A DNA stretch of 64,000 bases. It comes from Streptomyces sp. CA-210063 (lineage in GTDB: Bacteria; Actinomycetota; Actinomycetes; Streptomycetales; Streptomycetaceae). The notes below the pieces were generated by a model that worked only from the letters and a program-made list of their open reading frames with translations, did no database searches and was not told where the DNA came from. Positions 24,125 through 34,030 of this stretch are shown piece by piece (position 1 is the stretch's first letter; every line of letters starts with the position of its first letter). A program made the translations under genes and the position numbers. The DNA lies in assembly GCF_024612015.1 (NCBI RefSeq), contig NZ_CP102512.1:8618001-8682000 (forward strand), given 5' to 3'.

Positions 24125-25246
24125 ATGTCGGCACCGAATAAGTCGTACGACCCTGTAGAGGTCGAGGCGTTGAAACCGGAAGAGATCGAGCGCATGCGGG
24201 ACGAGGCGCTCGCCGCCTTCGCCGCCGCGGACTCCCTCGACGCGCTCCAGGAGGCCAAGGTCGCCCACACCGGGGGCACCTCCCCGCTGGCCCTCGCCAA
24301 CCGCGAGATCGGCGCCCTGCCCCCGCACGCCAAGGCCGCCGCCGGCAAGCTCGTCGGCCAGGCCCGAGGCGCGGTGAACAAGGGCCTCGCCGCCCGCCAG
24401 ACCGAGCTGGAGGCCGAGCGCGACACCCGGGTGCTGGTCGAGGAGGCCGTGGACGTCACGCTGCCCTACGACCGCGTACCGGCCGGCGCACGCCACCCGC
24501 TCACCACGCTGTCGGAGCGCATCGAGGACATCTTCGTGGCCATGGGCTACGAGGTCGCCGAGGGCCCGCAGGTCGAGGCCGAGTGGTTCAACTTCGACGC
24601 CCTCAACATCGGCCCGGACCACCCGGCCCGCGGCGAGGCCGACACCTTCTTCGTGCAGGGTCCCGAGGGCGGCACCGAATCCGGAGTCGTCCTGCGCACC
24701 CACACCTCGCCCGTGCAGATCCGCTCCCTGCTCGACCGCGAGCTGCCGGTGTACGTGATCTGTCCCGGCGTCGTCTACCGCACCGACGAGCTGGATGCCA
24801 CGCACACCCCGGTCTTCCGCCAGGTCGAGCTGCTGGCCGTCGACGAGGGCCTCACCATGGCCGACCTCAAGGGCACGATGGACCACATGGTCCAGGCGCT
24901 GTTCGGCGAGGGCATGAAGACCCGGCTCCGGCCGAACTTCTTCCCGTTCACCGAGCCGTCCGCCGAGATGGACATGCTCTGCTACGTCTGCAAGGGCACC
25001 TCCGTCGGCAACCCCGACCGCGCCTGCCGCACCTGCTCCAGCGAGGGCTGGATCGAGCTGGGCGGCTGCGGCATGGTCAACCCGCGGGTCCTCACCGCCT
25101 GCGGCGTCGACCCCGAGAAGTACAGCGGATTCGCCTTCGGGTTCGGCATCGAGCGGATGCTGATGTTCCGCCACAACGTCGAAGACATGCGAGACATGGT
25201 CGAGGGTGACGTCCGGTTCACCCGGCCGTTCGGGATGGAGATCTGA
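24125..25246 (+). CDS. pheS: Phenylalanine-tRNA ligase alpha subunit
   Basis: This 373-residue class II synthetase subunit has an N-terminal coiled-coil arm to about residue 100, then the catalytic core. Motif 2 is around [20 protein letters not shown] and [20 protein letters not shown], and motif 3 is [16 protein letters not shown]. With PheT it charges tRNA-Phe. The subunit carries a Cys pair region ([21 protein letters not shown]) that is common in this family. The ATG at 24125 follows GGGAAGAG. Its TGA overlaps the pheT ATG by one base. Confidence 0.98.
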   Translation: MSAPNKSYDPVEVEALKPEEIERMRDEALAAFAAADSLDALQEAKVAHTGGTSPLALANREIGALPPHAKAAAGKLVGQARGAVNKGLAARQTELEAERDTRVLVEEAVDVTLPYDRVPAGARHPLTTLSERIEDIFVAMGYEVAEGPQVEAEWFNFDALNIGPDHPARGEADTFFVQGPEGGTESGVVLRTHTSPVQIRSLLDRELPVYVICPGVVYRTDELDATHTPVFRQVELLAVDEGLTMADLKGTMDHMVQALFGEGMKTRLRPNFFPFTEPSAEMDMLCYVCKGTSVGNPDRACRTCSSEGWIELGGCGMVNPRVLTACGVDPEKYSGFAFGFGIERMLMFRHNVEDMRDMVEGDVRFTRPFGMEI

Positions 25247-27765
25247 TGCGGGTCCCGCTTTCCTGGCTGCGGGAGTACGTCGACCTGCCGGCCACCGAGA
25301 CCGGCCGTGACGTCCAGGCCAAACTCATTTCGGCCGGCCTCGAGGTCGAGACGGTCGAGCAGCTCGGCGACGGCCTCAAGGGCCCCCTCGTCGTCGGTCA
25401 GGTGCTGACCATCGAGGAGCTGACGGAGTTCAAGAAGCCGATCCGCTTCTGCACCGTCGACGTCGGCACCGCCAACGGCACCGGTGAGCCCCAGGAGATC
25501 GTCTGCGGCGCCCGCAACTTCGCGGTCGGCGACAAGGTCGTGGTCGTCCTCCCCGGCGCCGAACTGCCCGGCGGCTTCGCGATCTCCGCCCGCAAGACCT
25601 ACGGCCGCAACTCGCACGGCATGATCTGCTCCAGCGACGAGCTGGGCATGGGCGACGACGGCACCAAGGGCATCATCGTGCTGCCCCCGGAGACCGAGGT
25701 CGGCAAGGACGCGATCGAGCTCCTCGAGCTGGTCGACGAGGTCCTCGACATCGCCGTCACACCCGACCGCGGCTACTGCCTCTCCCTGCGCGGCGTCGCC
25801 CGCGAGACCGCCATCGCCTACGGCCTGCCGCTGCGCGACCCGGCGCTCCTCGACGTACCGGGCCCCAACGCGTTCGGCCACCCCGTCCAGGTCTCCGACC
25901 CCCTCGGCTGCGACCGCTTCACCGCCCGCACCGTCACCGGTCTCGACCCGGAGGCGCGCTCCCCGCTCTGGCTCAAGCGCCGGCTGCAGAAGGTCGGCAT
26001 GCGCCCGATCTCCCTCGCCGTCGACATCACCAACTACGTGATGATGGAGCTGGGCCAGCCGCTGCACGCCTACGACCGCTCCCTCGTCCAGGGCACGATC
26101 GGGGTCCGCCGGGCAGAGGAGGGCGAGAAGATCGTCACCCTCGACGGTGTCACGCGCACCCTGCACGCCGAGGACCTGGTGATCACCGACGAGCGCGGCC
26201 CCATCGGTCTCGCCGGTGTCATGGGCGGCGCCAACACGGAGATCGCCGACCACGACGCCGAGAACGGGGCGAACGCCTCCACCGACGTCGTCATCGAGGC
26301 CGCCCACTTCGACCAGGTCGCCATCGCGCGCACGGCCCGCCGGCACAAGCTGTCGTCGGAGGCGTCCCGCCGCTTCGAGCGTGGCGTCGACCCGCTGGCG
26401 GCGGCCGCCGCCGCCCAGCGCACCGTCGACCTGCTGGTGCTTCTCGCGGGCGGCACCGCCGACGCGGGCGTCACCGAGGTGATCGCCCCGTCCGCGCCCC
26501 GCACGATCACGATCCCGGCGGACCACCCGGACAAGGTCGCGGGCGTCACCTACGGCCGCGAGACCGTCGTACGCCGCCTCCAGGAGGTCGGCTGCGACGT
26601 GTACGGGCAGGACGAACTGATCGTCACCGTGCCGTCCTGGCGGCCCGACCTCACCGACCCGAACGACCTGGCCGAAGAGGTCATCCGGCTCGAGGGCTAC
26701 GAGAACCTGCCCTCCACGCTGCCCAGGCCCCCGGCGGGCCGCGGTCTCACCCGGCGGCAGCGGCTGCACCGCCGGGTCGGCCGGGCACTGGCCGGCGCCG
26801 GGTACGTCGAGGCGCCCAACTACCCGTTCATCGGCGAGCAGGTCTTCGACCAGCTCGGTCTGGACGCCGACGACCCGGCCCGCCGCGTCGTCAAGCTCAC
26901 CAACCCGCTCAACGACGAGGAGCCCGCGCTCCGCACGTCGCTGCTGCCGGGCCTGCTGGGCGCCCTGCGGCGCAACGACGGCAGGGGCTCGCACGACCTG
27001 GCCCTGTTCGAGACCGGCCTGGTCTTCCTCCCGCGTGAGGAGCAGAGCGTCGCCGTGGCACTGCCGGTCGACCGCCGGCCCACCGACGAGGAGATCGCGA
27101 CGCTGAACGCCGCGCTGCCCGAGCAGCCGCGCCACGTCGCCGTCGTCCTCGCCGGGGCCCGCGAGCAGGCCGGCTGGTGGGGCAAGGGCCGCGCCGCCGA
27201 CTGGGCCGACACGGTCGAGGCGGGGCGCTCGGTCGCGCGCGAGGCCGGTGCTGAGCTGATCGTCCGCCAGGGGCAGTACGGCCCGTGGCACCCGGGCCGC
27301 TGTGCCGAGTTCGTGGTCGTCGACGGTGACACCGAGCGGGTCGTCGGGCACGCCGGTGAGCTGCACCCGCGTGTGGTCAAGGCGCTCGGGCTGCCGGCCC
27401 GTACCGCCGCGATGGAGATCGACCTGGACGCCCTGGAGCAGGTGGGGGACAGCACCCCGCTGGCGCCGAGCATCTCCTCGTTCCCCGTCGCCACGCAGGA
27501 TGTCGCGCTCGTGGTCGACACGTTTGTGCCGCACGCCGAGGTGGAGGCCGCGCTGCGTGAGGGCGCGGGTGAACTCCTTGAGGGCATCCGGCTGTTCGAC
27601 GTCTACGAGAACGCGGAGCAGCTGGGCGACGGGCGGAAGTCACTGGCGTACGCGCTCCGCTTCAGGGCCGGGGACCGCACGCTCACCGTCGACGAGGCGT
27701 CGGCGGCTCGGGATGCGGCGGTCGCCCTCGCGGGCGAGCGTACGGGAGCGGTTCTGCGGAGCTAG
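25246..27765 (+). CDS. pheT: Phenylalanine-tRNA ligase beta subunit
   Basis: The 839-residue protein shows the normal order of domains: an N-terminal tRNA-binding (EMAP/OB) domain (about 45-155, [20 protein letters not shown]), B3/B4 editing domain (about 210-390, with [14 protein letters not shown]), B5 domain (about 405-480), a catalytic-like core and the C-terminal ferredoxin-fold anticodon-binding domain ([15 protein letters not shown]). It is full length and translationally coupled to pheS. A repeat-rich gap follows. Confidence 0.98.
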   Translation: MRVPLSWLREYVDLPATETGRDVQAKLISAGLEVETVEQLGDGLKGPLVVGQVLTIEELTEFKKPIRFCTVDVGTANGTGEPQEIVCGARNFAVGDKVVVVLPGAELPGGFAISARKTYGRNSHGMICSSDELGMGDDGTKGIIVLPPETEVGKDAIELLELVDEVLDIAVTPDRGYCLSLRGVARETAIAYGLPLRDPALLDVPGPNAFGHPVQVSDPLGCDRFTARTVTGLDPEARSPLWLKRRLQKVGMRPISLAVDITNYVMMELGQPLHAYDRSLVQGTIGVRRAEEGEKIVTLDGVTRTLHAEDLVITDERGPIGLAGVMGGANTEIADHDAENGANASTDVVIEAAHFDQVAIARTARRHKLSSEASRRFERGVDPLAAAAAAQRTVDLLVLLAGGTADAGVTEVIAPSAPRTITIPADHPDKVAGVTYGRETVVRRLQEVGCDVYGQDELIVTVPSWRPDLTDPNDLAEEVIRLEGYENLPSTLPRPPAGRGLTRRQRLHRRVGRALAGAGYVEAPNYPFIGEQVFDQLGLDADDPARRVVKLTNPLNDEEPALRTSLLPGLLGALRRNDGRGSHDLALFETGLVFLPREEQSVAVALPVDRRPTDEEIATLNAALPEQPRHVAVVLAGAREQAGWWGKGRAADWADTVEAGRSVAREAGAELIVRQGQYGPWHPGRCAEFVVVDGDTERVVGHAGELHPRVVKALGLPARTAAMEIDLDALEQVGDSTPLAPSISSFPVATQDVALVVDTFVPHAEVEAALREGAGELLEGIRLFDVYENAEQLGDGRKSLAYALRFRAGDRTLTVDEASAARDAAVALAGERTGAVLRS

Positions 27766-27825
27766 GGCGCCCAAGGGGCGGGGAGCTGCGGTTTTCTGGC
27801 GGCCGCGGGTGGTTCGTGGCTGGTC

Positions 27826-27928
27826 GCGCAGTTCCCCGCGCCCCTCGATTGGGGGCTGCGCCCCCATCGAGCGTCCCCCCCGGCCCCCATCGAGCGTCCC
27901 CCCCCCGGCCCCCATCGCGGGTCCCCGG
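27826..27928. repeat. Interspersed repeat copy plus three tandem C-rich units after pheT
   Basis: The GCGCAGTTCCCCGCGCCCCT core is at 27826-27845, followed by the palindrome GGGGGCTGCGCCCCC. Three tandem units of 20-25 bases start CCCCCATCG at 27861, 27884 and 27909. No gene is present between 27766 and 28052. Confidence 0.8.
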
Positions 27929-27947
27929 AGCCACCTCACTCATTTGG

Positions 27948-27977
27948 GTGACAATCTCTGGCGATCTGGCCGATAGG
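27948..27977 (+). promoter_or_regulatory. Candidate promoter of the PP2C gene
   Basis: GTGACA at 27948-27953 and GATAGG at 27972-27977 are 18 bases apart, about 75 bases before the ATG at 28053. Confidence 0.35.
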
Positions 27978-28052
27978 GGCATGCGGTCGACAGAATCGGA
28001 CCGGCCTTTCGGGGTCTTACGCGCTGTCCGGGCCTGATGGGGGGCCAACGGC

Positions 28053-29138
28053 ATGATTCGAATCAGGGCTGGGGCTCCTTGTCGGGCATGGTCCCGGGGG
28101 CGTCGCCTTTCCGACCGCCGGTCCGTCCGGAGGGCGCTGGCGTTGGGGTTGCCGGCGGTCTGGGGCGCGACGGCGATCACATACAAGTGGGTCTGTCCGC
28201 CGGCGCGGCAGGACGGGCTCGGTGCCCGGATCGCCAGTAGCGCCGTGTTCTTCACGGTCGGCACCGGGCTGCTGCTGCACGTCAGACAGGTGATGCTGCG
28301 GGAAGTGCGGCAGGCCCGCGCGGTCGCGGGCGCCGCGCAGAGCGTGCTGCTCAGGCCGCTGCCCGCGCGGATCGACGGACTGGCCACCGCCGCCGCGCAG
28401 CTCTCCGCCGACCGCGGCGCGAGCGTCGGCGGTGACCTGTACGAGGTGATCGCCACCGAACACGGCGTACGGGTGGTGATGGGCGACGTACGCGGTCACG
28501 GTCTCGGCGCCATCGGCACCGTCGCCGCCGTACTCGGCAGCTTCCGCGAGGCCGTCCACGACGAGGCCGAACTCGCCGGCGTCCTCGCGCGCCTCGACCG
28601 TGCCCTCGCCCGCCACCTCCGCGACCGCGCCGACGACACCGAGGACTTCGTGACCGTCCTCCTCCTGGAGATCGCCCCCGACGGCGAACTCCACGCCCTC
28701 AACTGCGGCCATCCCTGGCCGTATCTGCTGAGCGCCGGTCGAGCGGAGCTGCTGGCACGCGCCGACCCCATGCCCCCGCTGGGCGCCTTTCCCCTCCCCG
28801 GCGAGCTGCCGATCACGCCGTGCGGCCAACTCCTCCCGGGCGAGGCCCTGTTCCTCCACACGGACGGGGTGGAGGACGCGAGGGACACGCAGGGCCGTTT
28901 CTTCCCCTTGGCGGGCGCCCTGGCGGGAGCCGTACGAAGTCGCCCCATCTCCCCCCAGTCCGTACTCCGGGCCGTCTTCACCCAACTCCTGCGCCACACA
29001 GGGGGAAGGCCCAAGGACGACATCGCGATACTGGTACTTCGCAACGAGCGTGCACTCGCTTTCAGGGGCGCGGGGAACTGCGCGACAAGCCACCATGTAC
29101 CCGCAGTCGACAACCCACCCGTAGCCCCCACCCCTTAG
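28053..29138 (+). CDS. Membrane-anchored PP2C (SpoIIE-type) serine/threonine phosphatase
   Basis: The 361-residue protein has a basic N terminus and two hydrophobic segments (about 28-46 and 62-79), then a SpoIIE-type PP2C domain at 110-335. Metal-site motifs are SVGGDLYEVI, VMGDVRGHGLGA, LNCGHPWPYLL, LFLHTDGVEDARD and KDDIAILVL. Such enzymes dephosphorylate anti-anti-sigma factors or similar proteins. The last ~26 residues (after ERALAFRGAGN) are encoded by a copy of the interspersed palindromic repeat and its flank, so the natural C-terminus appears to have been extended by repeat insertion. No partner-switch kinase is next to it. Confidence 0.92.
   Translation: MIRIRAGAPCRAWSRGRRLSDRRSVRRALALGLPAVWGATAITYKWVCPPARQDGLGARIASSAVFFTVGTGLLLHVRQVMLREVRQARAVAGAAQSVLLRPLPARIDGLATAAAQLSADRGASVGGDLYEVIATEHGVRVVMGDVRGHGLGAIGTVAAVLGSFREAVHDEAELAGVLARLDRALARHLRDRADDTEDFVTVLLLEIAPDGELHALNCGHPWPYLLSAGRAELLARADPMPPLGAFPLPGELPITPCGQLLPGEALFLHTDGVEDARDTQGRFFPLAGALAGAVRSRPISPQSVLRAVFTQLLRHTGGRPKDDIAILVLRNERALAFRGAGNCATSHHVPAVDNPPVAPTP
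29064..29083. repeat. Interspersed repeat core inside the PP2C coding sequence
   Basis: AGGGGCGCGGGGAACTGCGC is the exact reverse complement of the core at 21744 and 27826. It is translated in frame as part of the PP2C C-terminal tail. Confidence 0.9.
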
Positions 29139-29174
29139 TCGCCCCCGTTCCCCCGGCAGGGCAACCGCATTCGC

Positions 29175-29208
29175 TTCACACCCCGTGTGAAAGGGGAAGC
29201 GCTACGCT
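29175..29208 (+). promoter_or_regulatory. Perfect palindrome and -10 box before the NsdA-like gene
   Basis: TTCACAC and GTGTGAA flank CCC (29175-29191). TACGCT at 29203-29208 could be the -10. The palindrome occupies the -35 area, so a repressor or dimeric activator could bind there. Confidence 0.45.
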
Positions 29209-29242
29209 GCCAGCGCCGGCACCGAGCCACCGGAGGGCCTCC

Positions 29243-30583
29243 ATGCAGCCCAACACCCTGCTCGACGCGATCCTCGACGAGGCCGGTATCTCCCACGCCG
29301 GGCTCGCCGCGCACGTCAACCAGGCGGGTCGGGCCCGTGGGCTGGCGCTGAGATACGAACACACCGCCGTGGCACGGTGGTTGAAGGGGCAGCGGCCACG
29401 CGGCCAGGTGCCCGACCTGATCTGCGAGGTGCTCGCCGGACGGCTGCACCGGACGGTCACCCTCGACGACATCGGGCTCGGTGTCCCGGGCGGGGCGACC
29501 TCCCCGCACGGCGCCGGCCTCTCCGGTTTCGTGGAGCGCGCCACCGCCCTGTGGCGCTCCGACGAACAGCAGCGCCCGCATGTCCTCGGTGCCCCCGCCG
29601 TCACCGGGACGCCCGCCGTGATGCCCGTATGGGAGTGGGAGAACCCGCCGGAGGACGTCGACGTCTCGCGCGGCGGGCGGCATCACGTCAGCATGGCCGA
29701 CATCGACATGCTGCGCGCGGCCCGCACCCACTACGAGCAGATGTACCGCAAGGCGGGCGGCGTCGCGACGCGGAGCCGGATCGTCGGGTTCCTCAACGCG
29801 GAGGCCGCGCCCCTGCTGCGCGGCAGCTACACCGACGCCACCGGCCGCCAACTGCACCGCGCCACCGGGGGGTTGGTGGCGGTCGCCGGGATCTGTGCCT
29901 ACGACTCCGACGCCCACGGGCTCGCCCAGCGGTACTTCCACCAGGCGCTGCGGCTGGCGAAGGCCAGCGGGGACCGAGGGCTGGGTGCTTATGTCATCGC
30001 GCTCCTTGTCAACCAGTCGCTGTTCATGAGGGAGTACCGGCAGGCCGTCGCCTTCGCCGAGGCGGCGCTGCGGACCGCCGGCAAGCACATCACCCCGGCG
30101 CTCGCCTCCGACCTGTACGCGATGCAGGCCAAGGCGTACGCGCACCTGGGCGACGGCACGAGCGCGCTGTCCTGCATCAGGCGGGCCGAGCAGGCCGCCG
30201 AGCGCATCCGGCGCGGCTACGAACCCGACGAGACAGGCTATGTCCAGCCCGGCCTGGTCAACGTACAGGTGGCGGAGGCGCTGCTCAGCCTCGGCGACCT
30301 GACGGCCGCGGCGGAGCACGCCGCGGCAGCCGTCGACACCCCGGCGCACGACCGGGGACGCGTGCACCGGCTCGCGATGCTCACCCAGATCGAACTGCGG
30401 CAGGGCAACGCGGACAAGGCGGTGCCCACCGCACTGGAAATGGCCGAGCGGGCGCGGGGAATGGAGTCCATGCGCCTGCGCGACAGACTGCGGGCCGTAC
30501 GCGAGCACCTCGTGCGCAGCGGTTGCGCGGGGACCGCCGAAGCAGCCGACCTCATCGACGGAGCACTGCGCGTACCGCTCTGA
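29243..30583 (+). CDS. NsdA/NsdB-like regulator with N-terminal HTH-like and TPR domains
   Basis: The 446-residue protein has a helix-turn-helix-like N terminus (LLDAILDEAGISHAGLAAHV, then RYEHTAVARWLKGQRPRG) and a helical repeat region from about residue 150 to the end with tetratricopeptide-like pairs (YFHQALRLAKASGDRGLGAY, AVAFAEAALRTAG, ALSCIRRAEQAAERI, AAEHAAAAVDTP). The whole resembles the NsdA/NsdB group, which in S. coelicolor affects antibiotic production and sporulation. The ATG at 29243 follows GGAGGG. The perfect palindrome upstream may be an operator. Confidence 0.8.
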   Translation: MQPNTLLDAILDEAGISHAGLAAHVNQAGRARGLALRYEHTAVARWLKGQRPRGQVPDLICEVLAGRLHRTVTLDDIGLGVPGGATSPHGAGLSGFVERATALWRSDEQQRPHVLGAPAVTGTPAVMPVWEWENPPEDVDVSRGGRHHVSMADIDMLRAARTHYEQMYRKAGGVATRSRIVGFLNAEAAPLLRGSYTDATGRQLHRATGGLVAVAGICAYDSDAHGLAQRYFHQALRLAKASGDRGLGAYVIALLVNQSLFMREYRQAVAFAEAALRTAGKHITPALASDLYAMQAKAYAHLGDGTSALSCIRRAEQAAERIRRGYEPDETGYVQPGLVNVQVAEALLSLGDLTAAAEHAAAAVDTPAHDRGRVHRLAMLTQIELRQGNADKAVPTALEMAERARGMESMRLRDRLRAVREHLVRSGCAGTAEAADLIDGALRVPL

Positions 30584-30681
30584 CACCGTCCGCGGGGCGC
30601 GGCCGTGCACCGGCTGTGCGCCTGCTGTCACCAAGCTTCTGCTGCGATATTGCCACTTACTCGGCGGAAGGTGGCAGAACC

Positions 30682-31227
30682 GTGCAGTGGACGAAACAGA
30701 GCGAACAAACTGTGTACTGGAACCGCTGGTTCAGCGTCAATCTCGCAGATGTGGCGTTGCCGGACGGGCGGCACCTCGATCACTTCCTCATACGGCTGCG
30801 GCCCGTCGCCGTGGCCACCGTGATCAACGAGTCCAACGAGGTACTGCTCCTGTGGCGGCATCGCTTCATCACCGACAGCTGGGGGTGGGAGCTCGCGGCG
30901 GGCGTCGTCGAGGACGGCGAGGCCATCGCCGAGGCGGCCGCCCGTGAACTGGAGGAGGAGACCGGATGGCGGCCGGGACCCCTGCACCACCTGATGAGCG
31001 TCGAGCCCTCCAACGGGCTCACCGACGCCCGGCACCACATCTACTGGGCCGACGAGGGCGCGTATGTCGGTCACCCCGTGGACGACTTCGAGTCGGACCG
31101 TCGGGAATGGGTTCCCCTCAAGCTCGTTCCCGACATGGTCGCCCGCGGCGAGGTCCCGGCCGCCACCATGGCGGCCGCACTGCTCCTGCTGCACCACCTC
31201 AGGCTCGGGCAGGACGCCAAGCCCTGA
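30682..31227 (+). CDS. NUDIX hydrolase (ADP-ribose pyrophosphatase-like)
   Basis: The 181-residue enzyme has a complete Nudix box from residue 74: GVVEDGEAIAEAAARELEEE followed by TGW, matching Gx5Ex7REUxEExGU. The N-terminal part (VYWNRWFSVNLADVALPDGR) and the mid-protein WWRHRF-like LLLWRHRFI resemble ADP-ribose or nucleotide-sugar pyrophosphatases. It hydrolyses a nucleoside diphosphate linked to another moiety; the substrate is not determined. The GTG at 30682 has GGAAGGTGG 7 bases upstream. Confidence 0.93.
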   Translation: MQWTKQSEQTVYWNRWFSVNLADVALPDGRHLDHFLIRLRPVAVATVINESNEVLLLWRHRFITDSWGWELAAGVVEDGEAIAEAAARELEEETGWRPGPLHHLMSVEPSNGLTDARHHIYWADEGAYVGHPVDDFESDRREWVPLKLVPDMVARGEVPAATMAAALLLLHHLRLGQDAKP

Positions 31228-31254
31228 ACCCCCCGTCGCGTCCCGCCCGGCCGG

Positions 31255-31512
31255 CTAGTGGCCCAGCGCCTGCCAGACGGCCACCACCAGGGCGCCCAGT
31301 GCTGTCAGGACCGCGACCGCGGGCAGCGGCCAGCGGGCGTGCTCCAGGGCGACGATCCGTGCGCTCAGGTCGTCCAGTTCCTTGGCGGTCTGTTCGGCGC
31401 GGTGGCTCAGCAGGGTGTGCCCGCCTTCGACGCGCGCGTGCGCCACATCCAGGCGGCGGCGTAACTCTGCGAGTTCGCCGTGGAGCACGGGATGCTCGGG
31501 GTCGATGGCCAC
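31255..31512 (-). CDS. Small coiled-coil membrane protein
   Basis: This 85-residue protein of unknown function has a helical, charged N-terminal two-thirds likely to form a coiled coil (LHGELAELRRRLDVAHARVE, then AEQTAKELDDLSARIVALEH), followed by one C-terminal transmembrane segment (PAVAVLTALGALVVAVWQAL). The GTG at 31512 is chosen because AAAGGAG lies 7 bases upstream; the longer form from 31566 has no ribosome site. Topology suggests a tail-anchored membrane protein. Confidence 0.75.
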   Translation of the reverse strand: MAIDPEHPVLHGELAELRRRLDVAHARVEGGHTLLSHRAEQTAKELDDLSARIVALEHARWPLPAVAVLTALGALVVAVWQALGH

Positions 31513-31643
31513 GAGTCCGCTCCTTTCTGTAGTCGTCCCGTCCCTTGCATGCGCACGGCAAGTCAACTCGCCTGGTGGGCGCGTGGGGAGAGTGTGCGAC
31601 CGGCATATGCGTGTTCGCCGCGCACACGGTGTGTGAATACGGC

Positions 31644-31673
31644 GGGCCCGGCACCGTTTCCGGTGCCGGGCCC
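31644..31673 (-). terminator. Terminator hairpin after the hbd gene
   Basis: GGGCCCGGCACCG (31644-31656) and CGGTGCCGGGCCC (31661-31673) make a perfect 13-base-pair stem with a TTTC loop, 29 bases past the hbd stop on the minus strand. Confidence 0.75.
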
Positions 31674-31701
31674 GTGCGGGTCGTAGACCTACGGTCCGTA
31701 G

Positions 31702-32577
31702 TCAGGCGTACGAGTAGAAGCCCGACCCCGTCTTCCGGCCGAGCCGGCCCGCGTCGACCATGCGCTGGAGCAGCGGGGGAGCGGCGTACAGCGGCTCCTT
31801 GTACTCCTCGTACATCGAATGGGCGATGGAGACGATCGTGTCCAGGCCGATCAGGTCGGACAGCTTCAGCGGGCCCATCGGGTGGGCGCAGCCCATCTCC
31901 ATGCCGTTGTCGATGTCCTCGCGGCTGGCGATGCCCGACTCGAACATCCGGATCGCGGAGAGCAGATACGGCACGAGCAGCGCGTTGACGACGAAGCCCG
32001 AGCGGTCCTGGGCGCGCACGGCGTGCTTGCCGAGCGTCTTCTCGGCGAACAGCTGCGCCCGGCTGAGGGTGCCCTCGGAGGTGGTGAGCGCCGGAATCAG
32101 CTCCACGAGCTTCTGCACCGGGGCCGGGTTGAAGAAGTGGATGCCGATGACATGGTCGGGCCGCGAGGTGGCGACCGCGAGCTTCACCAGCGGGATGGAG
32201 GAGGTGTTGGAGGCGAGGATCGCGTCCGGGCGGGTCACCACCTGGTCGAGCACCTGGAAGATCTCGGTCTTCACCTGCTCGTTCTCCACGACCGCCTCGA
32301 TGACGAGGTCACGGTCGGCGAACTCGCCGAGGTCGGTGGTGAAGCTGAGGCGCGCCTGGGTGGCGTCCCGCTCCTCGTCGCTGATCTTGCCGCGCTCGGC
32401 CGCCTTGGACAGGGAGTTGAACAGCCGGGTACGGCCGATCTCCAGGGCCTCACCGGTGGTCTCGGCGACCTTCACGTCCAGACCGGCGCGGGCGCACACC
32501 TCGGCGATGCCCGCTCCCATCTGGCCGCAGCCCACGACTCCGACTCGTGCGAGATCTCCCGTTGGGAAGTCCGTCAC
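31702..32577 (-). CDS. 3-hydroxybutyryl-CoA dehydrogenase
   Basis: The 291-residue enzyme oxidises or forms 3-hydroxyacyl-CoA with NAD(H), in fatty acid, butyrate or PHB metabolism. VGVVGCGQMGAGIAEVCARA is the NAD fold. SNTSSIPLVKLA, then GIHFFNPAPVQKLVELIP, carries the catalytic histidine region. DRSGFVVNALLVPYLLSAIR and PMGPLKLSDLIGLD belong to the C-terminal helical domain. The start is a GTG at 32577 after AAAGGGA. It is of normal family length and is not clustered with other beta-oxidation genes here. Confidence 0.95.
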   Translation of the reverse strand: MTDFPTGDLARVGVVGCGQMGAGIAEVCARAGLDVKVAETTGEALEIGRTRLFNSLSKAAERGKISDEERDATQARLSFTTDLGEFADRDLVIEAVVENEQVKTEIFQVLDQVVTRPDAILASNTSSIPLVKLAVATSRPDHVIGIHFFNPAPVQKLVELIPALTTSEGTLSRAQLFAEKTLGKHAVRAQDRSGFVVNALLVPYLLSAIRMFESGIASREDIDNGMEMGCAHPMGPLKLSDLIGLDTIVSIAHSMYEEYKEPLYAAPPLLQRMVDAGRLGRKTGSGFYSYA

Positions 32578-32756
32578 ATCGTCCCTTTCACTGGTCTACG
32601 TGCCTGGCAGATACCCGTGGTGTGGGCCTGTGCCAAACCTGCACGTTACCCGCGACGGCTACTGAGCAGTATCCCGGGTGTCACATGGAAGGCTGGCCGC
32701 GGACGGTCCGCGACGGTTGCGGACACGCAGGACGCGGTACGCGGAGGTAGGGGACG

Positions 32757-34016
32757 ATGCATCGGAAGCCACGGATGTCACGACGGGCGTTCTGGGCGAC
32801 CGCGGCGGCGACGCTCGTGGCGGCGGGCGGTGTCGCGGCGGGCACCGCCATCGCCGGTGGGGAGCCGAGCCCCCGTCGCAGGGCGGACGAGGGCGAACTG
32901 CGCGGCATGTGGCTGGCCACCGTCGTCAACCGCGACTGGCCCTCCAAGCCCGACTTGACCGCCGACGAGCAGCGCGCCGAGCTCCTCACCCATCTCGACA
33001 CCGCCGTGGAGCGCCGCCTCAACGCGGTGATCTTCCAGGTCCGCCCCACCGCCGACGCGCTCTGGCCCTCCCCGTACGAGCCCTGGTCGCAGTACCTCAC
33101 CGGCACCCAGGGCAAGGATCCCGGCTGGGACCCGCTGGGCACGGCGGTCGAGGAGGCCCACGCCCGGGGTCTTGAGCTGCACGCCTGGTTCAATCCGTAC
33201 CGGGTCGCCAACCACACCGACCCGACCCGTCTCGTCGCCTCGCACCCGGCTCGGAAGAACCCCGACTGGGTCGTCCCCTACGGCGGCAAGCTCTACTACA
33301 ATCCCGGCGTCCCCGAGGTCCGCGCCTTCGTTCAGAAGGCCATGCTCGACGCCCTGCGGAAGTATCCGGTCGACGCCGTGCACTTCGACGACTACTTCTA
33401 TCCGTACCCGGTCGCGGGCCAGGTCTTCGACGACGACGAGGCGTACGACCGGTACGGCGGGAGCTTCCCGAACCGGGCGGCCTGGCGGCGCGACAACATC
33501 GACAAGCTGGTGCGGGAGACGGCGGCGCAGATCAAGGTGATCCGCCCCGGCACGCAGTTCGGCATCAGCCCCTTCGGAGTGTGGCGCAACGCCGTGACCG
33601 ACGAACGGGGCTCGGACACCCAGGCCGGTGTGCAGACGTACGACGATCTGCACGCGGACACGCGGAAATGGGTCCGGGAGAACTGGATCGACTACATCGT
33701 CCCGCAGCTGTACTGGAACATCGGCTTCGCCGCCGCCGACTACGCCAAGCTGCTGCCCTGGTGGGCGGAGACCGCCCGCGACAGCGGGACGCGGCTGTAC
33801 ATCGGGGAGGCCCTGTACAAGGCGGGCGACCCGGCGCAGCCCGCGGCCTGGCAGGACCCCGCCGAGCTGTCGGCGCACCTCACCCTGGCCCGCGACCTTC
33901 CGGAGGCACGCGGGCATGTGTTCTTCTCGGCCAGGGAGGTCGGGCTCGACACGATCGGTGCGATGGCGCGTGTGGTCGCCGACCACTACCAGCGGCCGGC
34001 GGAACCACCTCGCTGA
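32757..34016 (+). CDS. Tat-exported glycosyl hydrolase-like protein (GHL10/DUF187 family)
   Basis: The 419-residue protein begins with a twin-arginine-type signal (PRMSRRAFWATAAATLVAAG). The mature part is a TIM-barrel of the GHL10 group: ELRGMWLATVVNRDWPSK at the start, LNAVIFQVRPTADALWPSPY, LHAWFNPYRVAN, VDAVHFDDYFYPYP and IDYIVPQLYWNIGF. Acidic residues in HFDDYFYP are likely catalytic in the family. It probably acts on wall or extracellular polysaccharide. The ATG at 32757 has a GGAGGTAGGGG ribosome site. Confidence 0.9.
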   Translation: MHRKPRMSRRAFWATAAATLVAAGGVAAGTAIAGGEPSPRRRADEGELRGMWLATVVNRDWPSKPDLTADEQRAELLTHLDTAVERRLNAVIFQVRPTADALWPSPYEPWSQYLTGTQGKDPGWDPLGTAVEEAHARGLELHAWFNPYRVANHTDPTRLVASHPARKNPDWVVPYGGKLYYNPGVPEVRAFVQKAMLDALRKYPVDAVHFDDYFYPYPVAGQVFDDDEAYDRYGGSFPNRAAWRRDNIDKLVRETAAQIKVIRPGTQFGISPFGVWRNAVTDERGSDTQAGVQTYDDLHADTRKWVRENWIDYIVPQLYWNIGFAAADYAKLLPWWAETARDSGTRLYIGEALYKAGDPAQPAAWQDPAELSAHLTLARDLPEARGHVFFSAREVGLDTIGAMARVVADHYQRPAEPPR

Positions 34017-34030
34017 CCGGACCGTGGGCG

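Noticed and set aside
24982..27534. 850-codon minus-strand frame opposite pheT
   Set aside because: It is an exact antisense shadow of pheS/pheT with no family signal.
27861..27928. Three short repeats resembling a CRISPR array
   Set aside because: Units are directly adjacent C-rich repeats with no spacers and no cas genes.
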